Positions 1-12,459 of a stretch of DNA of 64,000 nucleotides are shown here, piece after piece. Source of the DNA: Costus lasius. Its lineage: Eukaryota; Streptophyta; Magnoliopsida; Zingiberales; Costaceae. The notes under the pieces are model-generated. The model worked only from the letters and a program-made list of their open reading frames with translations. It was not told the DNA's origin and ran no database searches. The position numbers were made by a program, and so were the translations under genes. Position 1 is the first letter of the stretch; the number at the start of each line of letters is the position of its first letter. The DNA lies in assembly GCA_027563935.2 (NCBI GenBank), contig CM050453.2:89626665-89690664 (forward strand), written 5' to 3'.

Positions 1-901
1 TTACTCTAGCAAAGTACCACTTCTTGGAAATTTTAGGGCAATTATTTTGCTTTTCACAGGCCATGGTTGGTTAGAAACTTCATAACCTTTATCATGAGTG
101 GAGATCACAAAACAAATAAACTTAAGATAAGTGGAGATCACAACTCAAAGGTTGTTTACGATGAGTTTCTTGATAACAAGTACTAAGCACTAATAAGTAG
201 ATTTTGCAATCTTCTATGATGGGGCCATCCCATTTGTAGTCTACAATGGGATGATCCCCATCCATTGGACTATAGCTCTAATGAATTGATAAGGGTATAG
301 GTGATTAGTGTCACATCCTCCTTGTCAAAACCAATTTGTTGGAAGGTGGTGTATTAGATAATGTCCACTAAACTCCATGTGTCCACTAGCAATCCTCAAA
401 CCATTGAGTCTAATCTTTGCGATGTCTATCTTCATTGGATATTAAGCTTGGGGTTAAATTATGCATGTTAAATTATACAATTCTCTCCCACATCAAACAT
501 ATAGTCTTATAGCTAAGGCACTATTGCCCTTGGTATCAAATTGATTTGTGATCACTTCACCTTGAGCTTAGTTTTACTACTTTGTTAGTTAAGTAGCCTC
601 TTAGGTCAATTGAGAATTTGAGGCAATATTTTTTTCACTAGAGTAAGCTAAATAATCTAACACTTCAAGTCCCTATACTTTTTAGTGGTGTGACTTAGAT
701 CAACTAAAACTCGTAGAATATGTGGATTTTGATTTATGAGAATTTGTCCTTATAGTACCAACGTCACCTTTAAGATGTTATAGTTTCGTGATTGATGTGG
801 AAATATCCACTGGGACCAATTGAGGGGATGTACATAATGATCATATTGAGTGTTTGGTCTTTTCTTCTTATATAGTAAAAATTCATATGGTGTAGGCATA
901 A
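1..901. other. Intergenic, no gene recognised
   Basis: AT-rich DNA with no ORF of convincing composition on either strand. I see no gene, RNA gene or repeat boundary here. It ends at the TAA preceding the MITE that follows. Confidence 0.5.
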
Positions 902-1347
902 GCCCTGTTTGGCCTAGCTTCTAGGCTTGTTTATGGTTTTGCAGCCAGCAAAAATCAAGAAACTGAGGCATTTGGCCCTTCAGCTTCTCTGTTCCAACCC
1001 ACAATTAGGTGCTTCTCTACGAAGCAGGAATGAAGCTGCTTCTTTGGCCCCCCCCCCCCCCCCCCCCCACCTGTTTATGCTCAATAATTCTTATGTGTAA
1101 TAATAATTTTTAATAGTATAACTCATAATATTTTTAATAAATATTTTAATTATAATTAATTACAAATTTAATCATATAATTTTTATCTTAGTAATTCTTT
1201 TTAATAAACATTTTTTCAACCAGCACAGCATAAGCAGTTCACAAGCTGTGCTTCCCAAACACTCTTAAACTTCTCCAGCCAACATCTTTTCAACAAGCGC
1301 TTCTTCAATCAGCAGAAGCTAAAAGCATAAGCTGGGCCAAACACACC
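902..1347. mobile_element. Tourist-like MITE (family A, copy 1) with a 21-C tract
   Basis: The left end reads GCCCTGTTTGGCCTAGCTT and the right end is its approximate inverse (AAGCTGGGCCAAACACACC). This is the CTGTTTGGCC-type terminus of plant Tourist/PIF-Harbinger MITEs. The body is non-coding and AT-rich. It shares most of its left 170 bp with the element at 11594-12007, so the two are one family. The target duplication is unclear (TAA on the left, TAT on the right). A run of 21 C residues lies at 1048-1068, where copy 2 has ordinary sequence. Confidence 0.7.
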
Positions 1348-1541
1348 TATAGTATCTTCTCATAGCCCATTCTTCTTTAAAGCCCTCATCTTGCACCTTT
1401 TTGTGATTGCATTGATAGAGATATATTGGTTGAACTTTTCTTTAGGTTAATGATTTTTATGTTGACTCTTGCATGACAAAGAATACAATATTTTTTTTAA
1501 TCCTTCGCTTTGTTAAAGAAACTATGAATCAATAGTAATTC

Positions 1542-2300
1542 TGTTATGACCCAAACAAGCACCAACCCAATACGGTTAGCTAATTGCCCAGGGGTGTAAT
1601 ATTTATAATCAAATGATCCAATAATTTTATCCAAAATGAATCCATACCACAACTAAAATCATTAACTTATACAATTTGAATAAAAACCATATAAATCACA
1701 ACACATCGTTATCTCATAAATCTTTTTCACAATTACCAACATATAGATTGATACACACACTCGATCAACTAGAAATCTCACATCAAAAACCATAACATAA
1801 TAATATCAACAACAATAAATGAGAACATTAATCCAAATAATCATTTACATCATTACTACTATAGGTCCAACAATTTATTTACAACATGACGACAAGATTT
1901 GTAGCCTCTACGTCTAGCTACTACCAACAACAACATAAGCAACTCTCTATCTGGAGACAAAACAAAAGGATGTTAGCTCAAATAGCTAAGTAAGAATCAT
2001 AACAAATATGTATGCATCAAGTAAACTGAACTATAACTAACACCATACTCATAACAACAAAAATGTACATGATGATATTCAAAATGCATAATCAGCACAA
2101 TGTCGTGTAATCAAGAGCAATGACCATAAACAACGTTATTACGCGTCCGCACTCTTAACAAGAGTGTTTTTATCGTAACTCACACAATGAAACAATTACT
2201 CTCAACTAGTAGCTCAGCAGTGTTGCATCCAATACCTAGGAAACCTTGGACAATCCCGAAGGACTCCAAACAGGTGACTGATACAACCAGTCTCATAGCC
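1542..2300 (-). mobile_element. Degenerate LTR-like relic related to the 44.7-53.6 kb element
   Basis: The block begins TGTTATGACCC, close to the TGTTATG/TGTCATG start of the LTRs at 44764 and 52627. Further matches in the same order are the 'tagctaagta' block near 1985, the 'cgcactcttaacaagagtg' block near 2150 (LTR version 'cgcactctaataagagtg') and the 'ttgcatccaatacctaggaa' block near 2222. I infer an old, diverged LTR or solo LTR of the same lineage. The right boundary is not visible, so 2300 is only where I stop seeing similarity. Two short ORFs here (2187-2586) are not convincing genes. Confidence 0.55.
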
Positions 2301-2929
2301 AATACATCTGAGGACTCATCAAAATTTGATTTCCAAGCACACTCTAAAAGAGTGGTCTCCTACACTTTCTTTCATACAAAGCTTCAAAATGAGCCATTTA
2401 AATATCCAAGTGGTAGCTCTTATTATAAAACTATCATTTTCACAAAGCATCATATCACCAGCTCAACAAGATGGATCACAATTTGATATGAATACCCTTA
2501 AGGTATCTTCAATAAGGAGGATCAAAACCAGAAACATATGTGATCAAAAGATCATAACCAGATATACTCATGATATCATTAACTGAATAAGTACTATCAT
2601 AGGATCAACACAAGATTATAACCATGAGTTCATTATCATCAAACCATCACTAGAAGATCATGGCCAGTTTCAAACATAAGATTGTGATAAGAGATTATGT
2701 ACTATTATAAGCCAAAATAGATATGATCAAATAGAAAAAATAGAAATATTCATAATATCATTTGAAACTCTTAATGTGGAAATTTTAAATTCAAACTTGA
2801 TATCATCCCAACACAATACCATAATAAACATCATATCAAGGGCAACATACTTACATTATAAATTTTAAATTTAGACATGACCATTTGTACTTAAGAAAAC
2901 AAGCATGCTATATTCGATGAGCTTTATAA

Positions 2930-3028
2930 GTTAACCATAGCACAAATTGTGACAAATTCTTGATGATTCAAATTGGAAAGTTAACCATAGCATATAATGT
3001 GACAAATTCTTGATGCTTCAAATTTAAT
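2930..3028. repeat. 50 bp tandem duplication
   Basis: Two adjacent copies of a 50 bp unit that begins GTTAACCATAGCA and contains 'gacaaattcttgatg', with a few differences between copies. No associated gene. Confidence 0.85.
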
Positions 3029-5568
3029 GGCCTTAAAAGTGAAAGCTCTTTTCTTAATCACTTTTATCACTTTGTTATTGATAAAGTGGTGATTGAAGCT
3101 TTTGATAATAACTTGAAGCTCTATGTGGAACTTTTTTTTTTTAGAAAAATCATTTTTGTGCACTCCACTCAAGGTAAGCAAAGTTGTAACAAAATGGAAC
3201 TGGAGATCAACTCATATCATATCTCTAGCTAAAAAGTGGGGTTGGTTTTCACTCTGTGTATGACCTAAGTTTTTTAATCGATTACTTATGTATTATATCA
3301 CTTCAGTATATAAATGGAATCAAAAAAATTTGCCTAAGTTAGACTTGCCAAAGGGTAGGTTATTTTGTACCAAAGTCTCCTCCATTATTTTGAATTATGA
3401 CTCAATTATTTTGGCACATTTATTTTGTGGTATCCTTCACTATACCTTTTTGAATAATGTTTTCGTTGGTTCATCTTTCCTTCAAGATATTAGGTCCATT
3501 GATTTGCTTTGTTCCAATTGTTATAAACTTAGGTTATTGAAGCATAATTTATATTATATTAAGATATAATAGCCCAAAAGTAAGAAAGAAAAGAACTTCC
3601 GTTATAAAGTTAGCTGACATTGCAAAGACCCAATGCAATACTTCATTTTCACCCTTAGGTTATATAATAATGAATAATATGGTTTATTAATATGCCTAAA
3701 TAATTTTCTCATGTATATTTTTGTGGTACAATGTGATATACACTCACCATCCATGTCATTTTTCCCCATTTTTCTCACATAGTGGGAATGAGGCAACTCC
3801 CAATTTCATTAACAAATCCCAATATCTTCTTTTGTGAGCTCAATTATTGCATAATGTGATTTGGAGCGATGGCAAATCAAAGATATACTTTTTCCCCCTA
3901 ACATTCACCTTCAACTCAATCTTTTTTGTATTCTCCCTCCTTTGATTATTATACATAAAATAATTTTCTCTTTATAAGAATTATTTAAATATTATTAAAT
4001 TAATTAACACATATATTATGATTACCATGTACATTAAATTTATTATGTATATTACGAAAAATATGAACATTATTCACATCAAGTTTATTACGTACATTAT
4101 TTTTATTATATATATTATTTTATTATGTACATTAATTTTATTATGAACGTTGTGCTAACGATGTGCTTGATATCTTTTATATACGGTTGAAATAATTAAA
4201 TTACATATTAGGCACATAAGTTCACAATGCATATTATGAATTTCCCATAACATGTCTCATACAAATATTTATTTTTTATTTAAATTAAATTTTTTTTATT
4301 TAAATTAATTGTCAAGAGTGTTTGAACTCATTAGTAATCTAATTTTATACATCAATTAATTTTTTAACTAAAGAAAAGCTAATTTGTTACTAATCCTAAA
4401 TAAATAAAAAAAACATTTAAAATATGTAAGTAATATGGAATCAGTTTTCACAAACTAGAATGAATCATGCAACCCATAATCTACGAGTTGACTTTCACGA
4501 CAGATGTTACGATCAGTTTGTTGACTTTTTATATAGCCGCATTTGAGTATCAGCACGTCGCCACGACTAGTAATTATGGCGTTGAATGATAGATGGATGA
4601 GGCATCGAGAAATCAATTTATCTGCTAACACTAGATAGATGTTGTTGCATGCTGCGTATCCACTAATGAAGCTGTAGCTACTGCTAGCTTAGCTACCTAC
4701 CGACTTAATTAATTAATTAATTAATTAATTAAGCTTCATTAACTGCACAGACATGCGCCGCACCACCAAAGTAACTCGTGCTGTCGAGCTTAATTAATTA
4801 ATAAATGAATGGATAGAGGACGATGTGGCGTGCCATGATTCATTTCGTCAATGAAATTAATTAATTAATTAATACAAAGAGCACTGCACGTGGAATCCGA
4901 GTTGTCATTTAATTGTATGACAGCTTAGATTTCAGTACGTTGTTGTGTACAGACACGTAGATTGCGCGTATCTTATGATATTTACAATATCATGTCTCGT
5001 AATTATTACAATAAATATCTGCGAGATTCGTCTTATTTATTTTTAACTGATTTTTCGTTTTATTAAAATTTAAATTTACAATTTTACCGGGATTAGTTTC
5101 ACTCTCTGCAACCCGGTTCACCCAATTGACGTGATGGTCTGGACCGTCGAATTTTCTCCAAGTGCTGGTTCAGGAGATTGAACCGGCCCGTCCTCAGGGC
5201 CCCACCGAGGGCGTTGTCTAGAGACCTGTCCCCGACACAGTCGTCTACCAAAAAGTAAAGCAAAGATTTCGGCGACGTGTCGTCTGGTGGGTCCCGCCCC
5301 GTCTCTTGCTGTCCCTCTTGTGATGTCTGGTTCCAGGCTTCCATGTTCCACCCCACCCGCTCTTGTTTGCCGCTTCCTCCTTTAAATGTGCCGCCCTCAA
5401 ATCCCCCAAATTCCAAATTCCAAATCCCTTCCAGGCTTCCATCCCCCCGCGAGAGAGAAGCAGATCAAGGCCTGCCATTAGGTTCAGAGGAATCCGGTTG
5501 AGCTTTCTTTTCTCAGTTGCCAAGTAGCTGAGCTTTTAGCATAAACCCTGAGATCTCAAGAGTCGCAG
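3029..5568. promoter_or_regulatory. Intergenic region upstream of the ACR-type gene
   Basis: About 2.5 kb without a recognisable gene. It is strongly AT-rich to about 5080. TTAA-type palindromic runs lie near 4706-4731 and 4854-4872. From about 5095 the base composition turns GC-rich towards the ACR-type ATG at 5569, as expected for the proximal promoter and 5' UTR. I could not assign a firm TATA box. Short ORFs on both strands at 5099-5523 overlap each other in different frames and look like chance ORFs in GC-rich DNA. Confidence 0.4.
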
Positions 5569-7418
5569 ATGGCCTGGTCGGCGTACTTGAACGAGTATGA
5601 GAAGCTCGTCAATCTCATGGACACCCCCAGGTGAATGAATCATCATAAGCTCTGTTTTTCTCTTTAATTTTAAAGTCAGATCTGCCGATTCTATCATCTT
5701 TTGAGAACGCCAAGCATTCGTTGACATTTTTTCTTCCATTTTCATCTATGTTTTAGGGTTGTCATCGACAATGCCGTTTGCCCCAACGCGACTCTCGTTA
5801 AGGTAAAGCTCCGAAAGATGTCGCTCATTATTTGGAGCAGTCGTCTCTGGTTCTTGTGGATCTTCAGCACTAACGGCCCTTTCCCTGCTTGGTTTTACAG
5901 GTGGATAGCGCGAGGAAACATGGAATCCTCCTCGAGGCCGTGCAGGTACTAACCGACCTCAACCTCTCCGTCAACAAGGCCTACATCTCCTCCGACGGCC
6001 GCTGGTTCATGGACGTCTTCCACGTCACCGACCAGTTGGGCTGCAAGCTCACCGACGACAGCGTCATCTCCTACCTCGAGCAGGTTTGGATCTCTCCCAA
6101 TCTCGCAAGGCTGTAGCCAAAAATAAAGAAAGATGCTCGTTTTAGGTTTGCATTCACTTACTCCCCTGGTAAAAATGCAGTCTTTGGACACGGAGGAGCA
6201 CGGTCACCGTCAGCCCCACGAAGAAAAGGGCCTTACCACCCTTGAGCTCACCGGTGTCGACCGCCCAGGCCTCCTCTCCGAGGTCTTTGCCGTGCTCGCC
6301 GACCTCGGCTGCACGGTGGTGGACGCCAAGGTATGGACCCATAGTGGCCAAATCGCGTGCCTCGTCTCCGTCAAAGACGAGCTCTCGGGCTCGCTTATCG
6401 ACGGCGACGGGCAGCGGATCCTCCACATTGAGTCGCGGCTCCGCTACGTCCTCAGGAGCGACCATGGCGTCCGTGTCTCCAGAACCTCCATCTCGTCCAT
6501 GGCCGCCGCACACACCGACCGCCGCCTCCACCAGATGATGGCCGACAGCCGCGACTACCAAGTCTCCTCTCCTTCCGCGTCATCGTCCTCCGTCTCGGTT
6601 CAGAATTGGGATGAGAGGGAGTATTCCGTCGTCAACATCCAGTGCTGCGATCGTCCCAAGCTCGTCTTCGACATCGTGTGCACGCTCACGGATATGGAAT
6701 ACGTCGTCTTCCACGGTACCGTCGACACTGATGGCGATTTAGCTCAGCAGGTGCGACCTTGTTGCTGTTTGGACGCATCTCGGTTGAAAGAAAATTCCAT
6801 CATGCTTTTTGTTTCATTGGCTAAATCGTTTAAACTGGATATTTTTAGGAGTACTACATAAGGCACAAAGACGGCAGCCCCATAAGCTCTGAAGCAGAGA
6901 GGCTCAGAGTAATCCAATGCTTAGAGGCCGCCATTGAAAGGAGAGCATCGGAGGTAATTGACCAAACTATCTCCTTTTGCATCTAAGACATATTTCTTGA
7001 CACAAAATAAGCAACTTACATCTGGTGGATCTTCTTATAAAAGGGTACCAGGATAGAGCTATGCGTGGAGGATCGTCCGGGGCTCCTGTCAGAATTAACT
7101 CGAACGTTTCGGGAAAACGGCCTGTTGGTGACAAGAGCCGAGGTGTCGACCAAGGGAGACATGGCGTCAAATGTGTTCTACGTGACTGACGCTGCCGGTC
7201 GACCTGCAGATGTCAAGGCAATCGACGCCGTCCGAGATAGCAGCGGTCGCGCTTGCTTTATTGCCAAGGAAGAACAGAGGCCACAGTTCCGGAAGAAGAC
7301 GGATGTGAAGAACAAAAAGGATGCGCAGAGTGGCGGAGGCGGCATTGGGTTGTCCTCGCTGGGAAATTTGTTTTGGAGAAACCTGTACAATCTGGGATTG
7401 ATCAAATCGTGTTCTTAA
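5569..7418 (+). CDS. ACR: ACT domain repeat protein (ACR4-like), 446 aa
   Basis: Six exons: 5569-5630, 5757-5802, 5901-6083, 6181-6750, 6849-6953, 7044-7418. All introns are GT-AG and the joined frame is open for 446 codons. Four ACT domains are visible: about residues 35-95; 113-190, with the signature [14 protein letters not shown]; 243-315, with [12 protein letters not shown]; and 325-398, with [16 protein letters not shown]. Four ACT domains covering nearly the whole protein, with no enzyme domain, is the ACR family, whose Arabidopsis members are about 425-450 aa. ACT domains bind amino acids, and the family is proposed to act in amino-acid sensing or signalling, but no reaction is established. 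The start fits the typical family N-terminus ([13 protein letters not shown]) and the C-terminus ends LGLIKSCS. Exon 4 is clearly GC-rich. The acceptor of exon 6 (AAAAG before GGTACC) was chosen because it keeps phase; the CAG six bases later does not. I cannot settle which ACR paralogue it is. Confidence 0.93.
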
Positions 7419-10213
7419 AATTGTTAGGTTCACCTTCACCTTGGTCGCATCTAGAAATCATGCTTTCAATTGGATCTGTAGACAGGTCGGTGGGGGGAGA
7501 GAGAGTAAAGAAAGTTATCAAGATTGCACAAGTTTCTCCAAAGGATATATCCGGTTCCCACCCACGCACAAGGAAGAAGGAACAGAAAGAAAGGTGATTC
7601 TTGGATCTATTTTGGTGGGAAGAATCTGCAGATGAAAAAAAGCTCGAGTGGAACTAGTGATTGGCAGCTCCGAGAGCTGTTGTCCTTGGATATTACTTGA
7701 GAATTGTTTTAATTCACGATTAGGCACACATTCAACAGGAATTTGTTGTTTACTGCTAACTTGAGCTCATTTGATTCATTTTACTGAAAATTATTCGTGC
7801 TCTTTGCGTTCCAATGTAGAATTACCAAAGAGTAATCAGTTCCTATCACAAGGTAGGAAACCGTAACGGCAGAAAATGAAGGATATTAGTAATCTTCCTA
7901 TTTCATTGTAAAGTACATGTAATCTTATCGAAAGAGTAGACTGTAGACATCTTTCCCATTGGCGCCTCATTTAACAAATAAGAAACTAAAGGGGTCCGTG
8001 CAAATGGCTGAACATCAAGAGGATGCGTTGCTGACTTATCCTCTCCTCTCCTCTGGCTGTCGCATTTATGAATGATAATGGTGTCCGTCGTGTAATGTTA
8101 CCACTTGCCGACAAAGGACGGTTCAGCACGGTTTTTCATGTGCAACAGTGGAGGAGGAGGAGGAGGCGCTGCGCTTGTCCTTTGACTTTGACCCGGGTTT
8201 CGAGCAACCTGCATGTTGCATGCCGCCCAACGCCGCGCGAGGCGCGCTTCCGCTGAGCTGTTCGCCGTCGTCGTCGCCTTTCCTTTCTCTGGCGGGGCGG
8301 GCTGCTCGTCTGTCTCACTTCCCCTCGCATGCGTAAAGAAAAGAAGATGAGTTGTTATTTCAACGCATCAACTTGCTTACATTTGTCATTTATCAGTTGT
8401 CATCTCCTTCTCTCTGTTGCAGTCAAATTGTTATTTAGTCTACAGATCCATCATCAAGTTCAGCATGTTGGTCAAACTCAAATCGAAATTTATGGAAATT
8501 TTTTCCCCAATTTTACAAAACTGAAATTGAACCTAATTTTTATCCCAAAAAAATAAATTTTAGTAAATTACCGACTTAGATTATTATATATATAAATATA
8601 TAAATATATTTATGTTCAATATATTTAATAAATAAAATTTATTGCTTTTGTATTATATCAGTAAATTTGGTAATATATATTGGTTTAGAATAACTTAATA
8701 ATAATTACCCAATAATCTGATGAATATTCAATGTGAAAAGCACTTGTGAATATTCATCTAATTTAATTTAAGAAATTAAAAACAAATATTTAAAAAAGGA
8801 CTTGTAAATATTTATTAACTTCATATGGAATTTAGGAATAGTTATAGAATGGATTAATAGTAATTATTCCACTAATTTATAGATATTTGACCAAAATTGC
8901 TCATTCAACCAACACTTATAAATGCAACCACCAATAATTGCCATCAACACAAGATTTTCGTGAAAAACCATCCAATGAAGGGAAAAATCATAGGGCAAAT
9001 AAATCTAAATTAAAAAGTAAAGTGTCACAATGTTTCTCAACTTAAACTTTTGCCTAAAGCTTGATATTACAAGTTTCGACGCTAATGTATAGCTTGCTCT
9101 TCAAGATAAACTGAAATGAGATAATACAGCGTAGTCCATTCGTTGTTTTGATGATTTAATAAGATTATTTCCCTCTGTTAAATAATTTTTACGCCTATTA
9201 ATTTGATTTTAGTTAAATTTTATTATGTGTAAATCTCTAGCCAAGTTGTACATGTATTTTGATATATCAAGATAGATTGAAATGGAATCACGACGTTAGT
9301 ACTACTTTAGTCAAAGTGGTCTATTAGATTGCGAAAGTTGATCGGATTTAGCTAAGGCACTATTTCATTTATTAATAACTCATTGAATCTTTAAATAACC
9401 ACAAAAGTAGAAAATTTACTCAAATAAATATTTGGGTTATGCCCTTGAAAGTTAATAAAACATACAATAAAATAAATTCTTTCTAATCCATTTCCTTGGG
9501 AAGAAAAGAGAAGGGAAGAAAAAGAAAAACACATTATGCTACTAGATTCATTGTATTATTTTTTTTCTATGGATTCCTTCTAAGAAAACAGGGCCTAAGG
9601 AAGTGGATAGTTTGCAGTAGGATTTATCATGTTATTTTATTAAATGTCAATATGGTGAAGCCCAAAGCATGATCTCTCATCATTGTGTCTTATACTTGTT
9701 TATCATGTGCTTGTATATTAATTTGCATAATTTAATCTTAGTTAACTCTATGCTCTACCTCAATTCAATCTATTTAGCTAGTGAGCATAAGATTAGTAAG
9801 TATTTGACCATTAGTCTCTATAGGAATGATAATTTTACTATTTCGATAGCCTTGCACTTGTGGCAAACCCATCAAGTTTTTTGGCCATTGCTAACAACCA
9901 AATTTCGCTAATATTAACTCAATCGAAAGATTGTTAGATTAGATATTTTTCTATATTTATTTTTTCCCATATTTTAGTTGCAATATCTATTTTTATAATT
10001 TTTCTTCGTAAACTTATCTTGCTAACTTCAAAATCTAATTATAGTAATAATATTTTATGCTGAAGAGTTTTTGGTCTAGTGAGCTAGTGGAAGAAGATAT
10101 AGAAAGTAAAAGGACATTCCATATCCAAATGAAACAAAAAGGAGTTGAATTAGTGAAAGATTCAAATACTCAAAAGATAGATGCTAATTGGTTGCTTAGG
10201 GATTTCATAGCTC
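7419..10213. other. 3' flank of the ACR-type gene and intergenic DNA
   Basis: The first few hundred bases should hold the ACR-type 3' UTR; I did not find a decisive polyadenylation signal. A GC-rich island at about 8140-8335 stands out, with short ORFs on both strands that resemble no known protein. From 8340 the DNA is AT-rich with no gene recognised. Pyrimidine- and purine-rich stretches near 9490-9600 resemble the ends of other inserted elements in this window, but I could not define an element. Confidence 0.4.
8182..8193 (+). promoter_or_regulatory. Two abutting W-box cores
   Basis: TTGACT directly followed by TTGACC, inside the GC-rich island at 8140-8335. TTGAC[C/T] is the binding core of WRKY transcription factors. 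No gene start is recognisable downstream, so a functional role is only possible. Confidence 0.3.
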
Positions 10214-10216
10214 TAA

Positions 10217-10356
10217 GGGCCTATTTTGGCCCTACTTATGCATGAAAGTCGAGACAAAAAAGTAGAGTAGAAAATCAGAAGTTGCCGAAGCTAGAAATTG
10301 GAGCTTCTCACAGATTCTACCTCCAATTCCATGCATGAGTGGGGCCAAACAGGCCT
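10217..10356. mobile_element. Short Tourist-like MITE (140 bp) with TAA target duplication
   Basis: The left end is GGGCCTATTTTGGCCCTAC and the right end, reversed and complemented, is AGGCCTGTTTGGCCCCACTC. TAA flanks both sides (10214-10216 and 10357-10359). A 3 bp TAA/TTA duplication with these ends is diagnostic of Tourist/PIF-Harbinger elements. It is non-coding and cannot move on its own. Confidence 0.85.
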
Positions 10357-10440
10357 TAAATGTACAAGGCTTACACTTGATAACAATCAAAGCCAATAAC
10401 TTCGAAATCAAGTCATCTTTGCTCTTAGTTGTTCAATAGA

Positions 10441-10925
10441 ACAAATTTGGAGGCTTACCATCAAGGATTGTCACAGCCAGCTGAGATGCCAGCCAGCTCA
10501 CCGGATGATATTGATATCATTGCAGACCGACCCGCGAGGAGGTATTCAAGGAAACGCACTAGGCGTTCGTCATCTGCTTAGGCCATGAGACTAGCTGAGC
10601 GTGCAAGAGCATCTCCACCATGACAAACCATTGAGGAGATAGTAGCTCCGAAGGCCCCAAAGTCTGACATTTTACCACTGACTTATCACTCGACTGAACC
10701 ATCATTAGTACCATCAGATGAGCCAGCTCCTGCTACTATTGAGGCAGAGCCAGTTGAGCATCATACCACTTACATACTGATGGAGGTGGATGAGATAGTA
10801 CCTTCTGATTTACCATCTGAGCCACCTTCTGATATTCTAGAGTCTGTTTCACCAGAGATTCCTCAGACCTCCGCCATTCATACCAACTCACAGACTGTGA
10901 AGGTTGAGTAGAGTGCTGATATTCT
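10441..10925 (+). pseudogene. Protein-like remnant rich in Pro, Ser and Glu, probably from an LTR element
   Basis: One + frame reads as protein-like sequence for about 160 codons broken by three stops. It has an Arg-rich patch (RRYSRKRTRRSSS) followed by a Pro/Ser/Glu-rich stretch (IEAEPVEHHT, SDLPSEPPSDILESVSPEIP). I do not recognise a family. Just downstream at about 10940 comes 'gtgtccgcaagtgcacag' followed by 'aagatatcgaaccacagaga', a kind of sequence I associate with plant LTRs. I therefore infer the decayed 3' coding end of an LTR element abutting its LTR. It could equally be a decayed host gene. Confidence 0.35.
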
Positions 10926-11590
10926 AGCTGAGGCTTATTGTTGTGTCCGCAAGTGCACAGATATTTCGAAATAATAAAAAGATATCGAACCACAGAGACC
11001 TACGTGTTAAGTACCGAATAGTTATTTTTTCACTAGCTAAGCAAACTGAATATGATGTAAGCAAATGATCGAAAAGTATATGAAGAGTCAGAGAGAAAAG
11101 CTGGGACTAGGGTTTCATCCACCTTAATTTCTATGACAAGGACAAGGACAACAAGCCCACCATATTAGTAGCACATCATAAGGAAGGAACTGAGTGCAAG
11201 TGTCAAAGCCTCCTTTCAAAAAATTTGACTACCTTTGCCACCTCGAACAACTTACTACATCATCATTCGTCATCACACAAAGTCAACCATGTCTCCAACG
11301 TTCTGAAATTGCAGCAGCAAGAGGAGTCGACAGCCACCTCTTCAACATCCAATAAGAGTAACATGCTACTTGAAGTAACCAATGAATGGTCTCATGCATG
11401 GGCGGCCACCTCCTCCAATCAAAACAACATGTTTTCAACACCAATTTCATCCAATTGAAGCAAGAAATCTAACAAAGAAACATCTCCACCATCCATTTTG
11501 AAATCAAGAAATGGCAGCCACCCAAACAAAGGGCAAGGAAGGAATTTACAACATAAGGATGTTGAGGGTTTAAGAGGTTGATAGAGCTTG
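10926..11590. other. Possible LTR sequence, no gene recognised
   Basis: Begins with the 'gtgtccgcaagtgcac' block noted upstream. A 77-codon ORF at 11225-11458 is rich in Ser, Asn and Thr and is not recognisable; I do not call it a gene. LTR boundaries could not be defined. Confidence 0.3.
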
Positions 11591-11593
11591 TAG

Positions 11594-12007
11594 TCCTGTT
11601 TGGCCTAGCTTTTGGGCCTACTTATGGCTTTGCGGCCAACAGAAATTAAGAAGCTAAGGTGTTTGGCCATTCAGTTTCTATATTCCAACCCACAAATTAG
11701 CTGCTTTTCTAAGAAACAGGGGTGAAGCTACTTCTCTGACCCTCACCTACTTATGCTCAATAACTCTTATATATAATAATAATTTTTTAATAATATAACT
11801 CATAACATTTTTAATAAATATTTTAATTATAGTTAACTATAAATTTAATCATATAATTTTTATCTTAGTAATTTTTTTTAAAAAAAATTATTTATTATAA
11901 ATAGAATAACGTAACCATAAGCTATGCATCAAAACACCCTCAAACTTCTTCAGCCAGCATCTTTTCAACCAGCAAAAGCTAGAAATAGAAGCTAGGCCAA
12001 AAGGGGT
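11594..12007. mobile_element. Tourist-like MITE (family A, copy 2)
   Basis: The left end TCCTGTTTGGCCTAGCTTT and the right end AGCTAGGCCAAAAGGG are inverted relatives. The body aligns by eye with the element at 902-1347 (shared blocks 'ttccaacccacaa', 'aataatttttaatagtata', 'catcttttcaac'). The target duplication is weak (TAG on the left, TAT on the right), consistent with age. It lies 33 bp left of the next MITE. Confidence 0.75.
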
Positions 12008-12040
12008 ATTATTTGTCTCATGCATCATATTGCATTCTTA

Positions 12041-12459
12041 GGGCCTGTTTGGCCCCGCTGTTAATAGCTTTATAACTGTGCTAAACTGCGATGTACTGTA
12101 CTATGTTGCACTGTTAAAATTTATAAGATGTGTGGTTAATAACTTTTTAACTACTGTCAAAATTTAAAATAATAAATAAATATATTTATTAAAATTATTT
12201 AAAATAATAAAATATTTTATTTTTTTAGTGTTAAATTTTTAAATTATTTAAAATAATAATACCTAAAATTTTAAATAAAATTATGTAAATTACTTTTTTG
12301 GAGAAGCAGAAGCTGTAAAAGCATCAAATTGTAACTTCCACAACTTCTGTTTTTTTGCTGATTTTTTCTACTTCTGCTTTCAATTACCAAACAGTTTTCT
12401 AACTACTTTCTACTTAAAAACTGATTAAAATCAGCTTCGAAGCGGGGCCAAACAGGCCC
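12041..12459. mobile_element. Tourist-like MITE (family B, copy 1) with TTA target duplication
   Basis: The left terminus is GGGCCTGTTTGGCCCCGCT and the right terminus is its exact inverse for about 19 bp. TTA flanks both sides (12038-12040 and 12460-12462). It is non-coding, with an AT-rich core. The nearly perfect ends imply a fairly recent insertion. The same family occurs in an AHL intron (18426-18814), sharing 'tgttaatagctttataa' and the 'gcagaagctgtaaaagcatcaaattgta'-type block near the right end (partial match). Confidence 0.92.

Noticed and set aside
5099..5523. Several overlapping ORFs of 74-105 codons just upstream of the ACR-type gene
   Set aside because: They overlap in different frames on both strands in GC-rich promoter/5' UTR sequence and have no family signature.
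6154..6561. 135-codon ORF antisense to ACR-type exon 4
   Set aside because: Shadow of the GC-rich coding exon on the other strand.
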